Positions 18,342 to 28,098 of a stretch of DNA of 64,000 nucleotides are shown here, one piece after another (within the stretch, counting starts at the first letter, position 1; the number at the start of each line of letters is the position of its first letter). The stretch spans positions 1-64,000 of the forward strand of contig JBBDXJ010000260.1 in assembly GCA_040902445.1 (NCBI GenBank). Reading direction: 5' to 3'. The DNA is from Chryseosolibacter sp040902445 (GTDB lineage Bacteria; Bacteroidota; Bacteroidia; Cytophagales; Cyclobacteriaceae). The position numbers and the translations under genes are program-made. The notes under the pieces were generated by a model. That model was not told the DNA's origin, did not search any database, and was given only the letters and a program-made list of their open reading frames with translations.

Positions 18342-19745
18342 ATGAAACATTTGATCGCTGGCTTTGTTGGAATAGTTTTCTTTTTCAACGTTTCCCATGC
18401 TCAGGATTCCCTCAGCCGCAACAACCAGTCCGTAGATGGTTATAAAGGCATCTGGTTTACACTCAATCAATTTTCCAAATACGGCGACAAATATTCAGGT
18501 GGGCTTGGTACCTATACGGCGCACCACATCCCTATGGCCATCTATGCGCCGGCCATCAATAAGACTTTTTTTGTTTACGGCGGCACCACGGGTGAAAAGG
18601 ATAAATACCTGCTTTGCATGATCGGCAGTTTTGATCACGACAGAAATACGGTGTCCAGACCGGTGGTGGTTCACGACAAGGGTGGAGTCGATGATCCTCA
18701 CGATAACCCCAGTCTTTTACTGGATGACCAGGGTTATATCTGGGTGTTTGTAAGCGGAAGAAATACCAGGAGAATGGGTTATAAATACAAGAGCGCCCAA
18801 CCTTATGATATTTCATCCTTTGAACAGATAACCGAAGAGATCATGACCTATCCTCAGCCGATGTTCATTCCCGGCAAAGGTTACTTTCATTTCTTCACAA
18901 AATACACCGGCGTCCGGGAATTGTATTTTGAGACCAGCAAGGATGGAAGAACCTGGTCTGAAGATGTAAAAGTTGCAGGAATAAAAAAACCCGCGTATGC
19001 AAAAAGTGGTCACTACCAGGTGAGCAACCACCATCGAAATAAGATCGTCACTTTTTTTAACTGGCACCCGGACGGAAATGTAGACAAACGAACAAATATT
19101 TACTTTCTACAGACACACGATTTTGGTGAAACCTTTGAAACTATAGAAGGAAAAAAATTACAACTACCGCTTGAAGAAATCACATCGCCTGCGCGTATTA
19201 TCGATTATGAGTCCAGGAAAAAAAATGTTTACCTCTGCGATGTTGATTTTGATCAGAATGGAAATCCTGTGTGTTTATATGTCACGAGTGACGGCCATGA
19301 GCCCGGGCCGCAGAATGGCCGTCGCGAATGGCGGGTCATTTCGTGGAACGGCAAAGTATGGCTTGACAGGAAGATCTGCGAGTCCGACCATAACTATGAC
19401 ATGGGCAGTTTATTTATAGATGGAAACAAATGGAGAATTATCGCCCCCACCGATAGCGGACCGCAAGTGTATGGCTCAGGAGGCGAGATCGTGATATGGG
19501 AGAGTGTCGATTCAGGTGAAAACTGGAAACGTTTAAAACAGCTCACCGCCAACAGTCCCCGAAACCATAACTATGTAAGGCGAGTGGTGAACGGCAAATC
19601 ACCATTCATGTATTTCTGGGCAGATGGAGATCCGAATAAGTTTAGCCCTTCCTATCTTTATATAGGCGACAGTGATGGTGCCGTGAGGCAATTACCTTAC
19701 GCGATGCAGGGGGCGGAGGCCACACCGGTGAGGGTTAGGGAATAG
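18342..19745 (+). CDS. BNR-4 family secreted beta-propeller, possible polysaccharide lyase
   Basis: 467 residues with a signal peptide (about 1-20, ending SHAQ). Repeated propeller-type strands and an Asp-box-like DSGENW sequence (about 391-396) place it in the BNR-4 group (PF15892). Some relatives of that fold are ulvan lyases (PL24/PL25), so lyase activity is a fair but unproven guess given the lyase-like neighbours. AAGGAG lies about nine bases upstream of the ATG. An ATG at 18333 opens a three-codon frame whose TGA overlaps the true start. The stop is followed directly by a TTTGAAA period-9 repeat. Confidence 0.8.
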   Translation: MKHLIAGFVGIVFFFNVSHAQDSLSRNNQSVDGYKGIWFTLNQFSKYGDKYSGGLGTYTAHHIPMAIYAPAINKTFFVYGGTTGEKDKYLLCMIGSFDHDRNTVSRPVVVHDKGGVDDPHDNPSLLLDDQGYIWVFVSGRNTRRMGYKYKSAQPYDISSFEQITEEIMTYPQPMFIPGKGYFHFFTKYTGVRELYFETSKDGRTWSEDVKVAGIKKPAYAKSGHYQVSNHHRNKIVTFFNWHPDGNVDKRTNIYFLQTHDFGETFETIEGKKLQLPLEEITSPARIIDYESRKKNVYLCDVDFDQNGNPVCLYVTSDGHEPGPQNGRREWRVISWNGKVWLDRKICESDHNYDMGSLFIDGNKWRIIAPTDSGPQVYGSGGEIVIWESVDSGENWKRLKQLTANSPRNHNYVRRVVNGKSPFMYFWADGDPNKFSPSYLYIGDSDGAVRQLPYAMQGAEATPVRVRE

Positions 19746-19763
19746 TTTGAAAAGTTTGAAAGG
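19746..19763. repeat. Two 9-bp TTTGAAAAG-type units directly after a stop codon
   Basis: Two tandem 9-mers of the type TTTGAAAAG begin on the first base after the stop codon of the BNR-4 gene. Related inverted arrays occur at about 22983-23036 and 23142-23178. Confidence 0.65.
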
Positions 19764-19773
19764 TGTAACGGCA

Positions 19774-19802
19774 GTAGGGACATCCTTTACGGGTGTCCCC
19801 AC
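19774..19802. repeat. 29-nt dispersed palindromic element, copy 1
   Basis: The stretch can fold through GGGACA-/-TGTCCC arms. Its reverse complement matches 23226-23254 at about 24 of 29 positions. Both copies lie between genes and seem to be members of a REP-like family. Confidence 0.65.
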
Positions 19803-19922
19803 CCTGAAGGAAATAAGGGCATAAAGTGTAAGGTACCTTTTTGAAACCGTTAAGTAACAAAGAGAAGGGGTACCATTATTATTAAAGAGCCCGAAAAAAT
19901 TCTGGAATAAATAATGATAGTT

Positions 19923-21884
19923 ATGAAAAAAATATTTCTGTTCACATTGGCCTGTATGGCGGCGACGTCCGCATACGCGCAAAAGCAAAACCTGCTCAGC
20001 GGAAAATATTCCGCGGCGGAATTAAAAGATATTTTGATACCCCAGTCCAAATGGATCCCTTTTCCTAAAATAAACGACAGGGACGGCTGGTCAAAAGCAG
20101 ACCAGGATATGATGAAATCAATTCTGGTTAAAGCTGAAACATTTCTCGGCTATGAATGGCCGTATATTCCTGCGACAAAATCGCTGTTGATCGAACGCAC
20201 TGGCGATCGCAACGAATATCAGGCAGTGTCCTTCAAAAAACGCGAGGTGCTGGGTACAATGCTCATTGCAGAGATCTACGAGAATAAAGGTCGTTTCATC
20301 GATCCGATCATCAACGGAGTCTGGTCTGTTTGCGAAGAATCTTTCTGGGGAGTGCCGGCTCATCTTCCAAAAACAAAGGAGATCTCGGGTCTGATGGATA
20401 CCTCCAGTCCGTTCGTGGATCTTTTTGCCGCGGAGACTGCCACTATCCTTGCATGGGTTGATTATTTTTTAGGAGAAAAACTGGACGCTGTATCCCCGCA
20501 GATCAGAAAAAGAATTTTTAATGAAACGAACTACAGGATCTTTCAACCCTTGATGACGAAACATCATGGATGGATGAGTTCCAATGCCAATGGCCGGCGC
20601 CCTAATAACTGGAATCCATGGATTTGTTCCAATTGGTTGAATACGGTGTTGTTGCTGGAAAAAGATGACACGAAACGCGCGGAAGCCGTTGCGAAAGTCC
20701 TGACCGTTTTGGATAATTTTCTGAACCCCCATCCGCTTGACGGGGGATGTGACGAGGGACCGGGTTACTGGGGAGCCGCAGCCGCATCGGTATACGACAA
20801 TCTCTCTCTTCTCAATATCGCCACACCGCGCGCTTTTGATTATGGCTTTGAAGATGAAAAGATAAGGAATATGGGCAAATTCATTTACCGCGCGCAAATC
20901 GGTGAAAAATACTTTGTCAATTTTGCCGATGCGTCGCCGAAACCCAGGATGTCGGCGAATATGATCTTCCGTTTTGGCAAAGACATTCGCGATGAAGATA
21001 TGATGAGATTTGGCGCTTTCTACCGCGAACTACCATCAGGAGGCATTAGCAGATCCCACTACTTCAGAAACTTTTTTGCATATTTTATCGAGCGTGAATT
21101 TCAAAACGCACCTCAGGGGCTACCCCTTCCGAAAGATGTTTGGCTTCCGGATATTCAGGTGATGATTGCCCGCGACAAGGCCGGAAGCGCGGACGGATTT
21201 TTTGTCGCCGCCAAAGGCGGTAATAACGACGAAAGCCACAACCACAATGATATTGGAAATTACGTGGTGTATTACGACGGATCGCCATTGTTGATCGATG
21301 TCGGCAGTGGCAACTACACGCGAAGAACTTTCAGTGACCAGCGCTATGATATCTGGTTCAACCGCTCGGATTATCACAACGTGCCTACCATCAATGGAAG
21401 AACCCAGGTGCCCGGCAGTAAATACAAGGCGGAAAATGTTGCTTATACCACTGGTAACGCATACGCCCAGCTTGTACTGGATATTGCTAGATCCTATCCC
21501 GACGATGCGGGTATCAATAGCTGGAAACGAACCATCCGCCTGAACCGCGGAAAAAATGTTCTCGTAACAGACATCGCAGACCTGAAGACTGCAAGTGAGG
21601 TAACACAACACCTGATGACAAGTTATCACGCTGAAATCATAAAACCCGGTGAAGTGACGATTCACTACAAATCCGAAGATGGGTCACAAAAAGATTTTAT
21701 CGTCGCATACGATCCCAGGAGAATGCAGGCTGAGGTTGAAAAGGTTCCCCTTGTTTCAATGGAAGACAAGGGTATTTTATCCAATTGGGGTGATAATATT
21801 TATCGCATCAATTTTAAATCAACGGAGGTTAAGAAGAACGGACAGTTTGCGTTTGAGATCACTTCGGTGAAATCGAAAACCTGA
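19923..21884 (+). CDS. Heparinase II/III family polysaccharide lyase, second paralogue
   Basis: About 653 residues from ATG 19923 (an in-frame ATG at 19914 would add three residues), with a signal peptide ending near AYAQ. The toroid region contains HHGWMSSNANGRRPNNWNPW and GGCDEGPGYWGAAAA. The C-terminal heparinase II/III domain (about 395-640) contains GGNNDESHNHNDIGNYVVYY followed by LLIDVGSGNYTR, typical of the family's metal- and substrate-binding strand. It is clearly diverged from the heparinase-like gene at 16237, so the two may act on different linkages of the same uronan. No SusC/SusD or hybrid sensor is encoded nearby. Confidence 0.87.
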   Translation: MKKIFLFTLACMAATSAYAQKQNLLSGKYSAAELKDILIPQSKWIPFPKINDRDGWSKADQDMMKSILVKAETFLGYEWPYIPATKSLLIERTGDRNEYQAVSFKKREVLGTMLIAEIYENKGRFIDPIINGVWSVCEESFWGVPAHLPKTKEISGLMDTSSPFVDLFAAETATILAWVDYFLGEKLDAVSPQIRKRIFNETNYRIFQPLMTKHHGWMSSNANGRRPNNWNPWICSNWLNTVLLLEKDDTKRAEAVAKVLTVLDNFLNPHPLDGGCDEGPGYWGAAAASVYDNLSLLNIATPRAFDYGFEDEKIRNMGKFIYRAQIGEKYFVNFADASPKPRMSANMIFRFGKDIRDEDMMRFGAFYRELPSGGISRSHYFRNFFAYFIEREFQNAPQGLPLPKDVWLPDIQVMIARDKAGSADGFFVAAKGGNNDESHNHNDIGNYVVYYDGSPLLIDVGSGNYTRRTFSDQRYDIWFNRSDYHNVPTINGRTQVPGSKYKAENVAYTTGNAYAQLVLDIARSYPDDAGINSWKRTIRLNRGKNVLVTDIADLKTASEVTQHLMTSYHAEIIKPGEVTIHYKSEDGSQKDFIVAYDPRRMQAEVEKVPLVSMEDKGILSNWGDNIYRINFKSTEVKKNGQFAFEITSVKSKT

Positions 21885-21941
21885 CCTTCTTTCAACCGTC
21901 ATCCTGCGACCGCTCAAAACGGTCAGACCGGTATGGTCCGC

Positions 21942-22862
21942 TTACTCCAGCTGGCTGAAGAGGTTGGGATAATCTGTGATAATGCCGTCGACACCCATTT
22001 CTTTCAGGTCTTTCATCTCTTCCAGCGTATTTACCGTCCAGGGCACGAACTTCATTCCCTGCGCGTGGCACTTTTCAACTAACTCCCTGGTGGCAAGTTT
22101 ATACTGCGGACTGTAAATCTGAGGAATAAAACCGATGCTTTTAACATTCGCCTCGAGTGAAGATTCCTTGTTACTGGTAAGAAAACCGGTGACGACTTCG
22201 GGGTAACTTTTGTGGACTTCCCGGATCTGGCGGATATCAAAAGACTGAAGGTAAAATCTTTTATCTATGTTTTTTGAATTGACCACATCCATCACCAGAC
22301 GTATCAACTCTGAGGGTACTGGCTGATAAAATCCATCCTGCTCAGGCCGCGACTTTATTTCAATATTGTAGATCACAGGCGATAATCCTTTTTCCACCGT
22401 GTGTTGTTCTACGGAGTCGATCAATTCTCCAAGCAAAGGGATATAGGTTCTGATCTTTTTCTGTTGTGGAAAGTCGCTGTGAAATTTGGATCCTACATCG
22501 AAAAGCCGGATGGAATCGTACGTCATCTGATACAAAATGTATTTGCGATTATCTACCTCCGGGATTTCTCCTCCATCGGGAAGGAGCGAGAACTGACGAT
22601 TGATATAGGCATCATGTGCGATCAGGACTTGTTTGTCCTTGCTTATCTGGATATCCACCTCAATGATATTTGCCCCGTCGTCAATAGCTTTTTTCATGGA
22701 GGGAATAGTATTCTCAGGCATGAATCCCCGTGAGCCCCGGTGGCCTTCCTTATAAAACTTCGGGAATTTTTCCATCATAGGATCATGAGTATCCTGCGCA
22801 CAACCCAAAACGAGTACGGAGATAAGACACAAAGGGAAGAAGGAGTGATATAATTTTTCCAT
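21942..22862 (-). CDS. Glycerophosphodiester phosphodiesterase family lipoprotein
   Basis: 306 residues with a lipoprotein signal (LVLGC, Cys about 21). The GDPD barrel shows the EGHRGSRGFMPENT catalytic His-Arg motif, the IIEVDIQISKD metal ligands and VLIAHD, and ends with GVDGIITDYPNLF. The family hydrolyses glycerophosphodiesters to glycerol-3-phosphate and an alcohol. Lipidation places it in the periplasm or on the outer membrane. It is convergent with the heparinase-like gene. Confidence 0.9.
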   Translation of the reverse strand: MEKLYHSFFPLCLISVLVLGCAQDTHDPMMEKFPKFYKEGHRGSRGFMPENTIPSMKKAIDDGANIIEVDIQISKDKQVLIAHDAYINRQFSLLPDGGEIPEVDNRKYILYQMTYDSIRLFDVGSKFHSDFPQQKKIRTYIPLLGELIDSVEQHTVEKGLSPVIYNIEIKSRPEQDGFYQPVPSELIRLVMDVVNSKNIDKRFYLQSFDIRQIREVHKSYPEVVTGFLTSNKESSLEANVKSIGFIPQIYSPQYKLATRELVEKCHAQGMKFVPWTVNTLEEMKDLKEMGVDGIITDYPNLFSQLE

Positions 22863-23330
22863 AGCTCATAAACCGTAAACAGTAATCAGATTGAAACCTA
22901 ACACCAAATTCTTTCCAATATATATTTTAAAATCCAATGAGTAAAAGAAAATTCAAAGGCTTAAACCTTTAACTATACCTTAACTTTTCAAACTTTTCAG
23001 ACCCTTTCAATCTTTTCAACTTCTCAAAATCCATCAGACTTTCAAAAAGATCGGCTCGCTGGAACAAATAGTGTTAACGAAAACATACCTCCGAAATCGC
23101 AGAGTCCCTGAGACAGGAGACTCTGCGGAGACGGCTCATTTCAGACTTTTCAAACCTCTCAAACCCTTTCAAACTATAAACCCAATCGATTCAAAAGGAG
23201 GTCCCTTAAACCCTTATGCCCTCAGGATGGGACACGCGTAAAGGGTATCCCTACTATTCTTTATACCTTATACCTCCAGCCTTGCATTTATTGAAAAACT
23301 TTTGCAATTTCTATCACAGTTTAAAAACCC
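22863..23330. repeat. Repeat-rich intergenic region of about 470 bp
   Basis: No gene is seen here. The region holds two TTTCAAA period-9 arrays (about 22983-23036 and 23142-23178). A hairpin has 9-bp arms at 23098-23106 and 23119-23127 (CGCAGAGTC/GACTCTGCG, 12-nt loop). The second copy of the 29-nt palindromic element is at 23226-23254. The hairpin is related to one at 51530-51561. Promoters for the flanking divergent genes must lie here, but none could be assigned. Confidence 0.65.
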
Positions 23331-25754
23331 ATGGCCATGAAGCGTTCAAGAGTAAAACACATATGCATCCTGACGGCTTGTTTATTGCTTTCGGGGATCT
23401 TACCTGCCCAACATACAGCACATGATCATCAGGCAGCCGGCAAGGTAGAAGCGCAGCCGCTGCTGGCTCAGGCCCTTCGTCTTCAGGAGGCTTTGGCTTT
23501 CCTGGGAAGCGAGCTTTCCGCCGAGGATGTAAAACGCATTCAGGCGTTGCAGCATAAGCAAGGGGGTAAAGAAACAATTGAGTCTGTTCAGGAAATTCTC
23601 GATCCCTATTGTCTGGCGACCGTCAGCATCAACCCGGAGGCTCGTGTAAAAGTTAGCAGGGGAGAAGCTCCCGCCAGATTGATCCAGGGAGGCTGGTCGA
23701 GTTTTCTCATCAAAGTCCAGAATGATGCGCATGTCACGGCGCAATTGGAGGTTGAAAGTCCGAATTCAATGGCACCGATGCACCATACTTCCGGTAGTTC
23801 GCGGGTAAAGGAAAAAGATGTGATCACCCCGGGTCAGTCAGAAAATCGTTTCCTGGAAATGCAGGTTTACCGCAATCGTCCTTTGTTGCCGAATCTCTCC
23901 GGATTGGGATTGGAATATGCTGTCGTACAGATCTATAGTAAAGACACAGGCAAGCGCGAAGCAGAGATCGGTTTCAACGTCGGCCAGGGAACTCAGGACA
24001 TCGGATTCCGCAATACGATTAATATTCTTTTCGACATCCGCCCTTCGGTAAAAGTAACGCTTCAGGTGAAAGATGACGATGGTTCTCCTACCATGGCCTC
24101 GTTTCTGATAACCGATGGCATTGAACGTATCCGTGATGACAGCACCACCAATTTATTTAAAGTTGATTTTCACCTTGCGGCAGCCCGGCGTGAATTTCAC
24201 GAACCTCAGATCCCAAAAAAACTAAAGGGAATTTATCCCCTGCCTTCGAGGCGTGTAGCCGCCTTTGACGAATATCCGGATTTTTACTTTCAACCTCAGG
24301 TTTATCGCGCGGATGGCGAGCACGTCATGCTTCCCCCCGGGAAATACAACGTGACGTTTACACGCGGACCGGAATATGTTGCCCAGACAAGTGAATTGAT
24401 AGTACCCTCAGGAAAAACTGAATTTAAAGCTTCGTATCAGCTGAAGCGCTGGGTGAATATGTCAAAACTCGGGTGGTACAGCGGCGATCACCACATCCAC
24501 GGCGCGGGTTGCAGTCATTATGATAGTCCGGAAGAAGGTGTTCCGCCGGCACACATGTGGCGCCAGGTGTTGGGTGAGGACCTGAATGTCGGCGCGTCTT
24601 TAGCGTGGGGCCCCAGTTGGTATCATCAGAAAACTTTCTTCACCGGCAAAGACGAGCCATACTCGACAAATAAATACATCATGCGCAATGATGTTGAAGT
24701 ATCCGGTTTCCCTTCTTCACATGCGGGACATATTGTGCTGCTGAGACTGAAAGAAGATGATTATCCCGGCACTTCCGAAATTGAAAACTGGCCAAGCTGG
24801 ACGTTGCCTGTGTTAAAGTGGGCGAAATCACAAGGAGGCGTCGTTGGCTATGCGCATTCCGGCTGGGGACTTGAACCTACTGAGTCCACAAAAGATTTTC
24901 CAAATTTCGTGATTCCGAAAATGGATGGCATTGGCGCAAATGAATATATCGTTACCGTCACTCAGAATGTCATCGACTTTTATAGCGCCGGCAACACGCC
25001 TGCTCCCTGGGAATTGAATATGTGGTATCACACATTGAGCGCGGGATTCAGAACAAGACTGAGCGGAGAAACAGATTTTCCCTGTGTGTATGACGAGCGC
25101 GTGGGATTGGCCCGCAGTTATTTTAAGCCGGAAGGCAAACTGAGTTATGACAACTATGTCATGGCATTGCAGAAGGGACGATCCTATGTGACTGACGGCG
25201 CTTCGCACATCCTCGACTTTACAGTAAATGGAGTGGAAGCCGGAACAGGCAACAGTGAGGTTTCCCTGAAAGGAAATCAACCTATAAACGTGAAGGCAAG
25301 AATTACGGCAAACCTGCCGCAACAGCAGGATGAAGCCGGCGCTACAATTGCTGAACGACCATTAAATGCACAACCTTACTGGCACATTGAACGCGCCCGG
25401 ATCGGGGAGACCCGGAAGGTTCGCGTGGAGCTGATTGTGAATGGAGAATCGGTCGAAGCAAAAGAGATCGAAGCAGACGGCGTCTGGAAGGATGTGGCAT
25501 TTTCTTATTCCCTGAAGCAATCAGCATGGGTAGCGTTGCGAATCTATCCCAGTGCGCATTCCAATCCTGTGTTCGTGCAGGTGGATGGGAAACCTATTCA
25601 TACCCTGCAAAGTGCACAATGGTGCCGCGCGGTCGTCGACCAGTGTTGGAAAACAAAATCACCCCGTATCCGTGAATCCGAACGCGCAGCAGCGGAAGCC
25701 GCCTATAATTCAGCGCGGGAAATTTATGATAAGATCATTGAGGCTTCGAGATGA
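23331..25754 (+). CDS. CehA/McbA family metallohydrolase (PHP-type)
   Basis: 807 residues. ATG 23331 and ATG 23337 both give a signal peptide ending near LPAQ; a His-rich stretch (HTAHDHQ) follows. The N-terminal half is beta-rich. The catalytic PHP-like domain begins at about 380 with YSGDHHIHGAG, the metal-binding DHHxH motif, and continues through GYAHSGWG and SGETDFPC to about 630. CehA and McbA are carbamate hydrolases, but most secreted family members have unknown substrates. The following 100 residues are beta-rich. A period-8 repeat starts right after the stop. Confidence 0.82.
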   Translation: MAMKRSRVKHICILTACLLLSGILPAQHTAHDHQAAGKVEAQPLLAQALRLQEALAFLGSELSAEDVKRIQALQHKQGGKETIESVQEILDPYCLATVSINPEARVKVSRGEAPARLIQGGWSSFLIKVQNDAHVTAQLEVESPNSMAPMHHTSGSSRVKEKDVITPGQSENRFLEMQVYRNRPLLPNLSGLGLEYAVVQIYSKDTGKREAEIGFNVGQGTQDIGFRNTINILFDIRPSVKVTLQVKDDDGSPTMASFLITDGIERIRDDSTTNLFKVDFHLAAARREFHEPQIPKKLKGIYPLPSRRVAAFDEYPDFYFQPQVYRADGEHVMLPPGKYNVTFTRGPEYVAQTSELIVPSGKTEFKASYQLKRWVNMSKLGWYSGDHHIHGAGCSHYDSPEEGVPPAHMWRQVLGEDLNVGASLAWGPSWYHQKTFFTGKDEPYSTNKYIMRNDVEVSGFPSSHAGHIVLLRLKEDDYPGTSEIENWPSWTLPVLKWAKSQGGVVGYAHSGWGLEPTESTKDFPNFVIPKMDGIGANEYIVTVTQNVIDFYSAGNTPAPWELNMWYHTLSAGFRTRLSGETDFPCVYDERVGLARSYFKPEGKLSYDNYVMALQKGRSYVTDGASHILDFTVNGVEAGTGNSEVSLKGNQPINVKARITANLPQQQDEAGATIAERPLNAQPYWHIERARIGETRKVRVELIVNGESVEAKEIEADGVWKDVAFSYSLKQSAWVALRIYPSAHSNPVFVQVDGKPIHTLQSAQWCRAVVDQCWKTKSPRIRESERAAAEAAYNSAREIYDKIIEASR

Positions 25755-25755
25755 T

Positions 25756-25783
25756 GGTATATAGGTATATAGGTGTATAAGGG
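25756..25783. repeat. Period-8 GGTATATA array directly after a stop codon
   Basis: Three 8-bp units (GGTATATA, GGTATATA, GGTGTATA) and a partial fourth begin two bases after the stop of the CehA-like gene. They lie in a convergent gap shared with the array at 25829-25850. Confidence 0.7.
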
Positions 25784-25828
25784 AATAGGGCAGGCAACAA
25801 GAGAAGTCAGAGGACCCCTGATAACAGA

Positions 25829-25850
25829 CACTCACCATTCACAACTCACT
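25829..25850. repeat. Period-7 GTGAGTT array after the stop of the minus-strand gene
   Basis: Read on the minus strand, three heptads (GTGAGTT, GTGAATG, GTGAGTG) begin two bases after the stop of the TPR/SLOG-like gene. Units of the same family recur at 57772-57957, 58082-58106 and 61138-61160. Confidence 0.7.
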
Positions 25851-25851
25851 A

Positions 25852-27585
25852 TTATAGATCGAAAGCCTCCGCGTGTCTGTTGAGTTGATAGATCTCAAGC
25901 TTTTCATTTTCGTGAATGGATACCAATCCGGCATATTCCATTGCATAATCTTTACTGTCAATGGCGAGTACGGTGGCAAACTGGAAGCTTGCATATACCT
26001 TTCCACTTATTACGAATTCCTGGATGGATTTGACAATTTCCGTTTGTGGTCCTGAGAGAGAGGAGGTCACTTCATCAACGTAAACTGGTCCGGCGTGTAA
26101 CGTTACGCGAACCTTTGATGAGGGGACAAAATTTCTCAGCAATCTTAAGACACTCCATGCGACACCGGCGGCTTCTTCCGGCGTTTTAAAAGCAAAAAGT
26201 ATTGACTGGTCGCCGCGTTGTATTTCAGCATTGCTTATTTCCTTTATTTTTTTTGTGAGGTGGTAATTGAAACGTTCCCCGTCCTCGGTCGTGGCGTCCT
26301 GTAAACGGATATAAAGTAAATAGCGGATGTGGCGGTTGAGATCGCCTTGGAATTTTTGGTTGGTTGCTGGTGAGATTGTGTCGCTGTTGAGTTTCGTTGC
26401 CTTGATGACTGCGACGTTAATAAAATGCTCAGGGTTAATATTGATTCTCTTGTCAGGAAGTGGCCAGAGTTTTAATGAATCGCGTGTGCCTCCTTCCTTA
26501 ATTTTTGCATCCACATTTGAAAACAGGGAGATCAGGTAAGGAGAAATGTGCATCATATTACCTCTTTGCATGGCTTCTCCGAACATCACTTTGCTCTGGA
26601 AAGTGAATAATTCGTCACTACCAGAATACGGTTCGCGGGTGATAAATTTTACAGGGTGCTCGCTGATGAGTTTGTTAAAACGATCCACCCACGGAAGCCC
26701 GGCGAATTTTACGCTGACATCAAGAAAGTCATCGATCTGAAATGGTAAAAATAAATTTAATTCAGCCCCTGTTTCAACCATTGCTTCCGCAAAAATGATA
26801 TCGCCACCGCAGGCAACAGAGCAATAGCCGATCTTTGCATGGATTGTTTTGATTGCGCTGGTGATCGCTTCCTTCACCTGCGCCTCAACCGGCTCCGGAA
26901 ACCTGGAAAGGCCGCGCGAAGGATGATCGATCATATGTCCGACGAATACGGCCACCGCAGGGGGGCTGAAAATATTCATCACTTGTTCAAAAACCGGGAT
27001 GTAATGATTGAGCAACCACAACTGGTTGTGTATGCTGTTGACTTTTCCCCAATCGGAACCGAGAGCGTGCCTGCATTTTCCATAATATTCAACGGAACGT
27101 TCTTTTTCGCGAAGTAACAGATGAGCTTCTCCCAGGGTGGCGAGTTCCCAGGCATCCGTTGTGTTCGCAGATATGTTGTTAATGAGCTGACGCGCGACCT
27201 CACGTCCTTTTGAAACACTTCCCGAAATCGCTGACATGGAAGCTGCGTTGATACCTGTATAATGATTTCCTGTTTGCTGAAAATTTTTCAAATACGTATC
27301 ACGGCTTAATACAGCATATTTAGTGGTTTTCGTTTCTTTAAATAATTCCTTGTAGATGCTGCCCAGTATCCCGGCCGATTCGGGATCTTCGGGATGTTCA
27401 CGGTATATCGGTTCGAGAAAATCCATCGCCGCTTTTGGCGCGCCGGATTTTGCCATCGATAAAGCGAGAAGCTGTTTTAGTCTCAGGTCATCTGAATCCA
27501 AAAGCATTTTTTCGGTTTTCGATCGCGCTTCAAGAAATCTTCCTTCTCCAACAAGTTTTTCAATATGGTGAATCGGGTCTGACAT
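25852..27585 (-). CDS. TPR protein with SLOG-like nucleotide-binding domain and degenerate cyclase-like domain
   Basis: 577 residues with no signal peptide, so cytoplasmic. Residues 1-200 are TPR-like helices resembling the TRAFs-binding (DUF4071-type) group. Residues about 210-330 read as a Rossmann-like fold with GHMIDHPSR, CSVACGGDIIFAEA and LNLFLPF, which resembles SLOG domains that bind nucleotide ligands (inference from pattern). The C-terminal 190 residues resemble a class III nucleotide cyclase (RGDQSILFAFKTPEEAAG, then VRVTLHAGPVY) but lack the usual first metal-binding Asp motif, so they are probably non-catalytic. The gene diverges from a TIR gene 141 bp away. A sensor role for TIR-made nucleotide signals is possible but untested. 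Confidence 0.65.
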   Translation of the reverse strand: MSDPIHHIEKLVGEGRFLEARSKTEKMLLDSDDLRLKQLLALSMAKSGAPKAAMDFLEPIYREHPEDPESAGILGSIYKELFKETKTTKYAVLSRDTYLKNFQQTGNHYTGINAASMSAISGSVSKGREVARQLINNISANTTDAWELATLGEAHLLLREKERSVEYYGKCRHALGSDWGKVNSIHNQLWLLNHYIPVFEQVMNIFSPPAVAVFVGHMIDHPSRGLSRFPEPVEAQVKEAITSAIKTIHAKIGYCSVACGGDIIFAEAMVETGAELNLFLPFQIDDFLDVSVKFAGLPWVDRFNKLISEHPVKFITREPYSGSDELFTFQSKVMFGEAMQRGNMMHISPYLISLFSNVDAKIKEGGTRDSLKLWPLPDKRININPEHFINVAVIKATKLNSDTISPATNQKFQGDLNRHIRYLLYIRLQDATTEDGERFNYHLTKKIKEISNAEIQRGDQSILFAFKTPEEAAGVAWSVLRLLRNFVPSSKVRVTLHAGPVYVDEVTSSLSGPQTEIVKSIQEFVISGKVYASFQFATVLAIDSKDYAMEYAGLVSIHENEKLEIYQLNRHAEAFDL

Positions 27586-27726
27586 GGGCAGGAGCGCGCG
27601 CGTAAATCTGTAATGCGCCAGGTAAAAATACAGGAAAAGGTGACTGCCCGAAAGCGATTGGTGATTAAATGCAAAATAACTTTTATTCCGTGGAATTAAT
27701 GTACATTCAGGTATAAAGCCGCGTCA

Positions 27727-28098
27727 ATGCCATCGATAATCCCGGGCTTCGAATACGATATCTTCATCAGTTACCGCCACAAAGACAACAAGTACGATGG
27801 TTGGGTAAGCGAGTTCGTCGCCAACCTAAGGAAGGAACTCGACGCAACTTTAAAGGAAGATGTCTCCATTTATTTTGATGAAAACCCGCATGATGGATTG
27901 TTAGAAACACACAATGTGGGTAAAAGCCTTACGAGTAAGTTGAAGTGTCTGATTTTTATTCCGATTCTCTCTCAGACATATTGCGACCGGAAAAGTTTTG
28001 CATGGAGCTTCAAAGCCTGCTCACTCTCCGGACGAAGCCCCAATAGGTATCAATTTTTTGAGGAAGGTAGCATCAGCATTTTCACGCGGGAAGCATAG
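27727..28098 (+). pseudogene. TIR domain, truncated by internal deletion (TIR-A)
   Basis: The first 93 residues match the intact paralogues almost throughout: FEYDIFISYRHKDN (box 1), DENPHDGLLE, KLKCLIFIPILSQTYCD. Homology stops after S-F-A-W93. The paralogues continue WxxE, where the Glu (position 96 or 95) is the expected NADase residue; here the frame runs into 30 unrelated residues and stops. About 100 codons of the TIR domain are missing and the downstream propeller lies in another frame (+1). The ancestral gene was probably TIR-TM-propeller. The lost catalytic Glu predicts no NADase activity. Confidence 0.8.

Noticed and set aside
18333..18344. Three-codon upstream frame overlapping the BNR-4 start as a regulatory leader
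   Set aside because: Such short frames arise easily by chance and nothing else suggests attenuation.
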